Part shown: positions 61,464 through 64,000 of the stretch, in pieces | How the letters are laid out: every line of letters begins with the position of its first letter | Position numbering within the stretch: position 1 is the first letter of the stretch | Source of the DNA: Syntrophomonas zehnderi OL-4 | GTDB taxonomy: Bacteria > Bacillota > Syntrophomonadia > Syntrophomonadales > Syntrophomonadaceae | Length of the DNA: 64,000 nucleotides | Assembly (NCBI RefSeq): GCF_000983115.1 | Contig: NZ_CGIH01000004.1 | Coordinates: forward strand, 1-64,000 | Reading direction: 5' to 3' | Notes under the pieces: generated by a model | What the model was told of the DNA's origin: nothing | The model's input: the letters and a program-made list of their open reading frames with translations, nothing else | Database searches by the model: none | Translations under genes and position numbers: made by a program

Positions 61464-63188
61464 ATGACCACGGAACAGAATAATAATCCGGAAGAAAACA
61501 ATAATAACGAGGCCTTAACCAACTTTATTCAAAACATTATAAGTGAGGACTTAAAAAAAGGGAAAAACGGAGGACGGGTACACACCCGCTTTCCGCCGGA
61601 ACCGAATGGATATTTGCATATAGGCCATGCCAAGTCTATCTGTTTGAATTTTGGTCTGGCGGCAAATAATGGGGGAATCTGCAACCTGCGTTTCGATGAT
61701 ACCAATCCCATTAAGGAGGAACTCGAATACGTTGACTCTATAAAGGAAGATGTCAGGTGGCTGGGGTTTGATTGGGAAGAACGGATGTATTATGCTTCAG
61801 ACTACTTCGATAAGCTGTATGAATCGGCTGTGCAGCTAATAGAAAAAGGATGTGCTTATGTCTGCGATTTAAGTCCCCAGGAAATCAGACAATATCGGGG
61901 TACGCTCACCGAGCCCGGTCAGGAGAGTCCCTATCGTAACCGCTCGGTGGAAGAAAACTTGGATCTATTTACCCGCATGCGGGCCGGAGAATTTGCGGAT
62001 GGCACCCGGGTTTTAAGGGCTAAAATTGATATGGCTTCACCCAACCTGAATATGCGTGACCCGGTTATATACCGCATTTTAAGAGCCTATCATCACCGTA
62101 CCGGGGATAAATGGTGCATCTATCCGATGTATGACTTTGCGCATCCCTTATCAGATGCGTTGGAGAGTATTACCCATTCAGTTTGTACCTTGGAATTTGC
62201 CGATCACCGGCCTTTATATGACTGGTTCCTCGACAATGTGGATTATAATGCGGATAAAAATGGGCGTCCCCAGCAAATCGAATTTGCCCGCCTTAATCTT
62301 AGCTACACGGTGATGAGCAAACGTAAATTAAGAGAATTGGTGGAGAACAACTATGTAAATGGCTGGGACGATCCCCGTATGCCGACTATTTCCGGGTTGC
62401 GCCGCAGGGGGTATACGCCGGAGTCCATTCGTGATTTTTGTAATCGCATCGGGGTAGCCAAGAGAGATAGCGTGGTTGATATAGCACTGCTGGAACACTG
62501 TGTCCGGGAAGATTTGAATTTAGATGCTACCCGGGTGATGGCTGTTTTGCGGCCCTTAAAGGTTATTATCGATAATTACCCGGCTGATCAGGTGGAATGG
62601 CTGGAGACGGAGAATAATCCTGAAAACCCGGCCATGGGTAAGCGCCTGATCCCTTTTTCGCGTGAATTGTACATAGAACAGGAGGATTTCATGGAGGATC
62701 CGCCCAAGAAATTTTTCCGTTTGCGGCCGGGCGGGGAAATAAGGTTAAAAAGCGCCTATATCATCAAGTGTGAAGAGGTTATCAAAAATGCTCAAGGGGA
62801 TATCATCGAATTGCATTGCAGCTATGATCCTGATTCCAAGAGCGGCGGAGCAACCAGCGGCCGCAAGGTCAAAGGTACCTCCCATTGGGTATCGGCCGCC
62901 CATGCCATTTCGGCTGAAGTGCGCCTGTATGAGCATCTCTTCCTGACCGAAAACCCGGATGATGAAGAAGATGGCAATGATTTTAAAACCAAGCTTAATC
63001 CCAACTCCCTGCAGGTACTTACAAATTGTCAGGTTGAACCCGGTTTGGCAGAAGCTTTAGCCAGGAATAGATATCAATTCCTGCGGCAGGGCTATTTTTG
63101 CCTGGACGTAGATTCCCGACCGGACAGGTTGGTATTTAACCGCATCGTATCCCTGCGCGACAGTTGGGCCAAAGCCCAAAAATCATAA
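61464..63188 (+). CDS. glnS: Glutaminyl-tRNA synthetase
   Basis: A 574-residue class I synthetase. The HIGH box is in [21 protein letters not shown], the KMSKS-type motif reads YTVMSKRKL, and the GlnRS-specific regions [24 protein letters not shown] and [24 protein letters not shown] are clear. An N-terminal Asn/Glu-rich stretch (about 1-22) precedes the core. ATG 61464 with GGGAGGAAAAAGG upstream is preferred to the TTG at 61431. GlnRS is the less common route in Bacillota, which mostly use GatCAB; its presence suggests gain by transfer. Confidence 0.95.
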   Translation: MTTEQNNNPEENNNNEALTNFIQNIISEDLKKGKNGGRVHTRFPPEPNGYLHIGHAKSICLNFGLAANNGGICNLRFDDTNPIKEELEYVDSIKEDVRWLGFDWEERMYYASDYFDKLYESAVQLIEKGCAYVCDLSPQEIRQYRGTLTEPGQESPYRNRSVEENLDLFTRMRAGEFADGTRVLRAKIDMASPNLNMRDPVIYRILRAYHHRTGDKWCIYPMYDFAHPLSDALESITHSVCTLEFADHRPLYDWFLDNVDYNADKNGRPQQIEFARLNLSYTVMSKRKLRELVENNYVNGWDDPRMPTISGLRRRGYTPESIRDFCNRIGVAKRDSVVDIALLEHCVREDLNLDATRVMAVLRPLKVIIDNYPADQVEWLETENNPENPAMGKRLIPFSRELYIEQEDFMEDPPKKFFRLRPGGEIRLKSAYIIKCEEVIKNAQGDIIELHCSYDPDSKSGGATSGRKVKGTSHWVSAAHAISAEVRLYEHLFLTENPDDEEDGNDFKTKLNPNSLQVLTNCQVEPGLAEALARNRYQFLRQGYFCLDVDSRPDRLVFNRIVSLRDSWAKAQKS

Positions 63189-63490
63189 TAAACGCGGATT
63201 ACCGCAGTACCCTAAATAGCGACCGGGCACTCGGCAGGAACAATTTACCATCAAGCCGGCTCAAGTTTGGGTTGAGTGCCGGGAGTTTCTGCGGTCTGAT
63301 GCTAGAAGCTCCCGCTGGAAAACTAAATATCAGGTATATATTAGGACGAAGCTACCCATTACCTGCCTTGGTAACGGAAGCTTTAGCTTTCGTTGGGGGA
63401 AGTTCAGTTTCCCAACCGTATCATGCAGCCATTTTTATAATTGTGGCCTGCGGTCACGAGAAGTTAGCAATTTATGAGGAGGGTTTTTAA
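63189..63490 (+). other. Structured leader of the GlmS-like gene
   Basis: This 302-bp gap folds into a series of local hairpins: GCGG-ATTA-CCGC near 63196; CCGGCTCAA with TTGAGTGCCGG near 63257-63283; GGGAGTTTCT with AGAAGCTCCC near 63283-63315; CTAAATAT with ATATTAG; TTACC with GGTAA; AACGGAAGC with GCTTTCGTT; and GTGGCC-TGC-GGTCAC. It ends in GAGGAGGG before the GTG start. It does not match the glmS ribozyme (the AGCGCC cleavage core is missing) or other riboswitch classes I know. The frame that spans it has no family similarity, so I treat it as non-coding leader RNA. Confidence 0.5.
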
Positions 63491-64000
63491 GTGGCAGGGG
63501 ATTTAAATTGTGAGGATAAAGGCGATTTTGAACATTTTATGATTAAAGAAATCTTCGCTGGGCCTAAGGCATTGCGGCAAACTTTAAACGGCAGAATAAA
63601 GGATAATAAAATCATCTTCAGCGGGCTTAATTTTGAAATTAAGAATATAAACAAGATATTTATTGCCGGGTGTGGTACTGCGTATCATGCCGGGTTGGTG
63701 GGGCGCAAAGCCATTGAGGAATTGACCGGTCTTCAGGTGGAGATTGACCTGGCATCCGAATTTGCTTATCGCCGGGTATTGTGGCAGGCAGGTGACCTCT
63801 TAATAGTTATTAGCCAATCCGGTGAAACCGCCGACACCCTGGCAGCCCTTTATAAGGCGAAACAAGCCGGAATTCCTGTGCTGGCTATATTAAATGTTCC
63901 AGGTAGCACCATGGCCCGTTGGGCGGATGCGGTAATTTATACCCAGGCAGGCCCGGAGATATCCATAGCCTCGACCAAAGTCTATCTGACCCAGTTAATG
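63491..64000 (+). CDS. GlmS-like isomerase (SIS-domain) protein without glutaminase domain, partial
   Basis: The first 170 residues of a gene running off the window. It begins directly at the isomerase part of glucosamine-6-phosphate synthase: after ten residues comes GDFEHFMIKEIFAGPKALRQTL, then FIAGCGTAYHAGLVGRKAIEEL, DLASEFAYRR, VISQSGETADTLAALYKAKQAG, NVPGSTMARWADAVIYTQAGPEISIASTKVYLTQL. The N-terminal Ntn-type glutaminase (which starts MCGIVG) is absent. GTG 63491 has GAGGAGGG upstream. It could use free ammonia or work in the deaminase direction, or be a split enzyme; sugar-phosphate isomerase activity is inferred from the SIS motifs. Confidence 0.85.
   Translation, partial: MAGDLNCEDKGDFEHFMIKEIFAGPKALRQTLNGRIKDNKIIFSGLNFEIKNINKIFIAGCGTAYHAGLVGRKAIEELTGLQVEIDLASEFAYRRVLWQAGDLLIVISQSGETADTLAALYKAKQAGIPVLAILNVPGSTMARWADAVIYTQAGPEISIASTKVYLTQLM

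Noticed and set aside
63164-63490. 108-residue frame between glnS and the GlmS-like gene
   Set aside because: It begins inside glnS, has no family similarity, and the region is dominated by hairpins. A GTG with a good ribosome site follows its stop.
63189-63490. Leader as a glmS ribozyme
   Set aside because: Only a vague AGCG near 63217 resembles the cleavage site; the conserved core and pseudoknot partners are not present.

Overview
The window looks like an origin-proximal chromosomal segment of a low-G+C, anaerobic Bacillota bacterium, most likely a Syntrophomonas-like (Syntrophomonadaceae) lineage. This is inferred from content: Gram-positive style Shine-Dalgarno sites and many TTG/GTG starts, spore-lineage genes (a YyaC-like protein and the spore-type LonC protease), a full selenocysteine toolkit, acyl-CoA synthetase and acyl-CoA dehydrogenase genes, 2-hydroxyacyl-CoA dehydratase-type activase genes and a SCIFF peptide system. 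Two things argue for proximity to oriC. One is the block yyzM-like/rpsF/ssb/rpsR/yybS/rplI/purA plus htrA/rlmH, which sits near the origin in Bacillus. The other is a perfect 16-bp parS (ParB-binding) site at 5045-5060. Layout, left part. 1-4.6 kb: a c-di-AMP (ydaO-type) riboswitch precedes a glycine-betaine ABC transporter (proV, proW, proX) with a second, duplicated proX. 4.6-7.15 kb: two arrays of a 48-bp hairpin repeat in opposite orientation flank parS, yyaC and a YkvI-like membrane protein. 7.4-13.9 kb: selA and selB, followed by three genes of the 2-hydroxyacyl-CoA dehydratase activase type. 14-18.6 kb: a branched-chain amino-acid ABC operon (livKHMGF) whose livK is cut by an in-frame UAG. 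18.9-21.5 kb: a CBS-ACT protein, tRNA-Sec, a flavodoxin-like protein and an XRE regulator. 21.9-27.3 kb: a 1804-residue S-layer-homology surface protein built from internal duplications. Middle part. 28-31.7 kb: potassium uptake (trkA, trkH) and a DedA/TVP38 protein. 32-35.2 kb: CvpA, an M18 aminopeptidase and selD, itself a selenoprotein gene with UGA at codon 16. 35.2-42.3 kb: the yyzM/rpsF/ssb/rpsR block, then MazG-like, yybS, rplI, lonC and purA. 42.5-46.3 kb: tRNA-Val, a ketopantoate-reductase-like gene, an acyl-CoA synthetase, tRNA-Asp and tRNA-Gly. 46.4-48.1 kb: a 47-residue SCIFF precursor with its radical-SAM maturase. Right part. 48-54.5 kb: M23 endopeptidase, trxB, a membrane-anchored metallopeptidase, murA, htrA and rlmH. 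54.5-64 kb: speE, asnS, an acyl-CoA dehydrogenase, a Rieske-FAD oxidoreductase with an apparently non-canonical start codon, glnS, and at the edge a GlmS-like gene that lacks the glutaminase domain and follows a strongly folding 300-nt leader. How the parts fit: selA, selB, selC (tRNA-Sec) and selD all lie within 28 kb, so selenocysteine synthesis and insertion are locally complete. The betaine transporter under c-di-AMP control and the Trk system suggest coupled osmolyte and potassium control. The acyl-CoA synthetase and acyl-CoA dehydrogenase fit fatty-acid oxidation. No large novel defence or mobile system is visible. The most unusual signals are the inverted 48-bp arrays around parS, the livK amber codon, the glutaminase-less GlmS with its structured leader, the AUU/AUA start candidate, and a structured region upstream of the acyl-CoA synthetase. 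All functional statements rest on reading motifs by eye; no searches were run.
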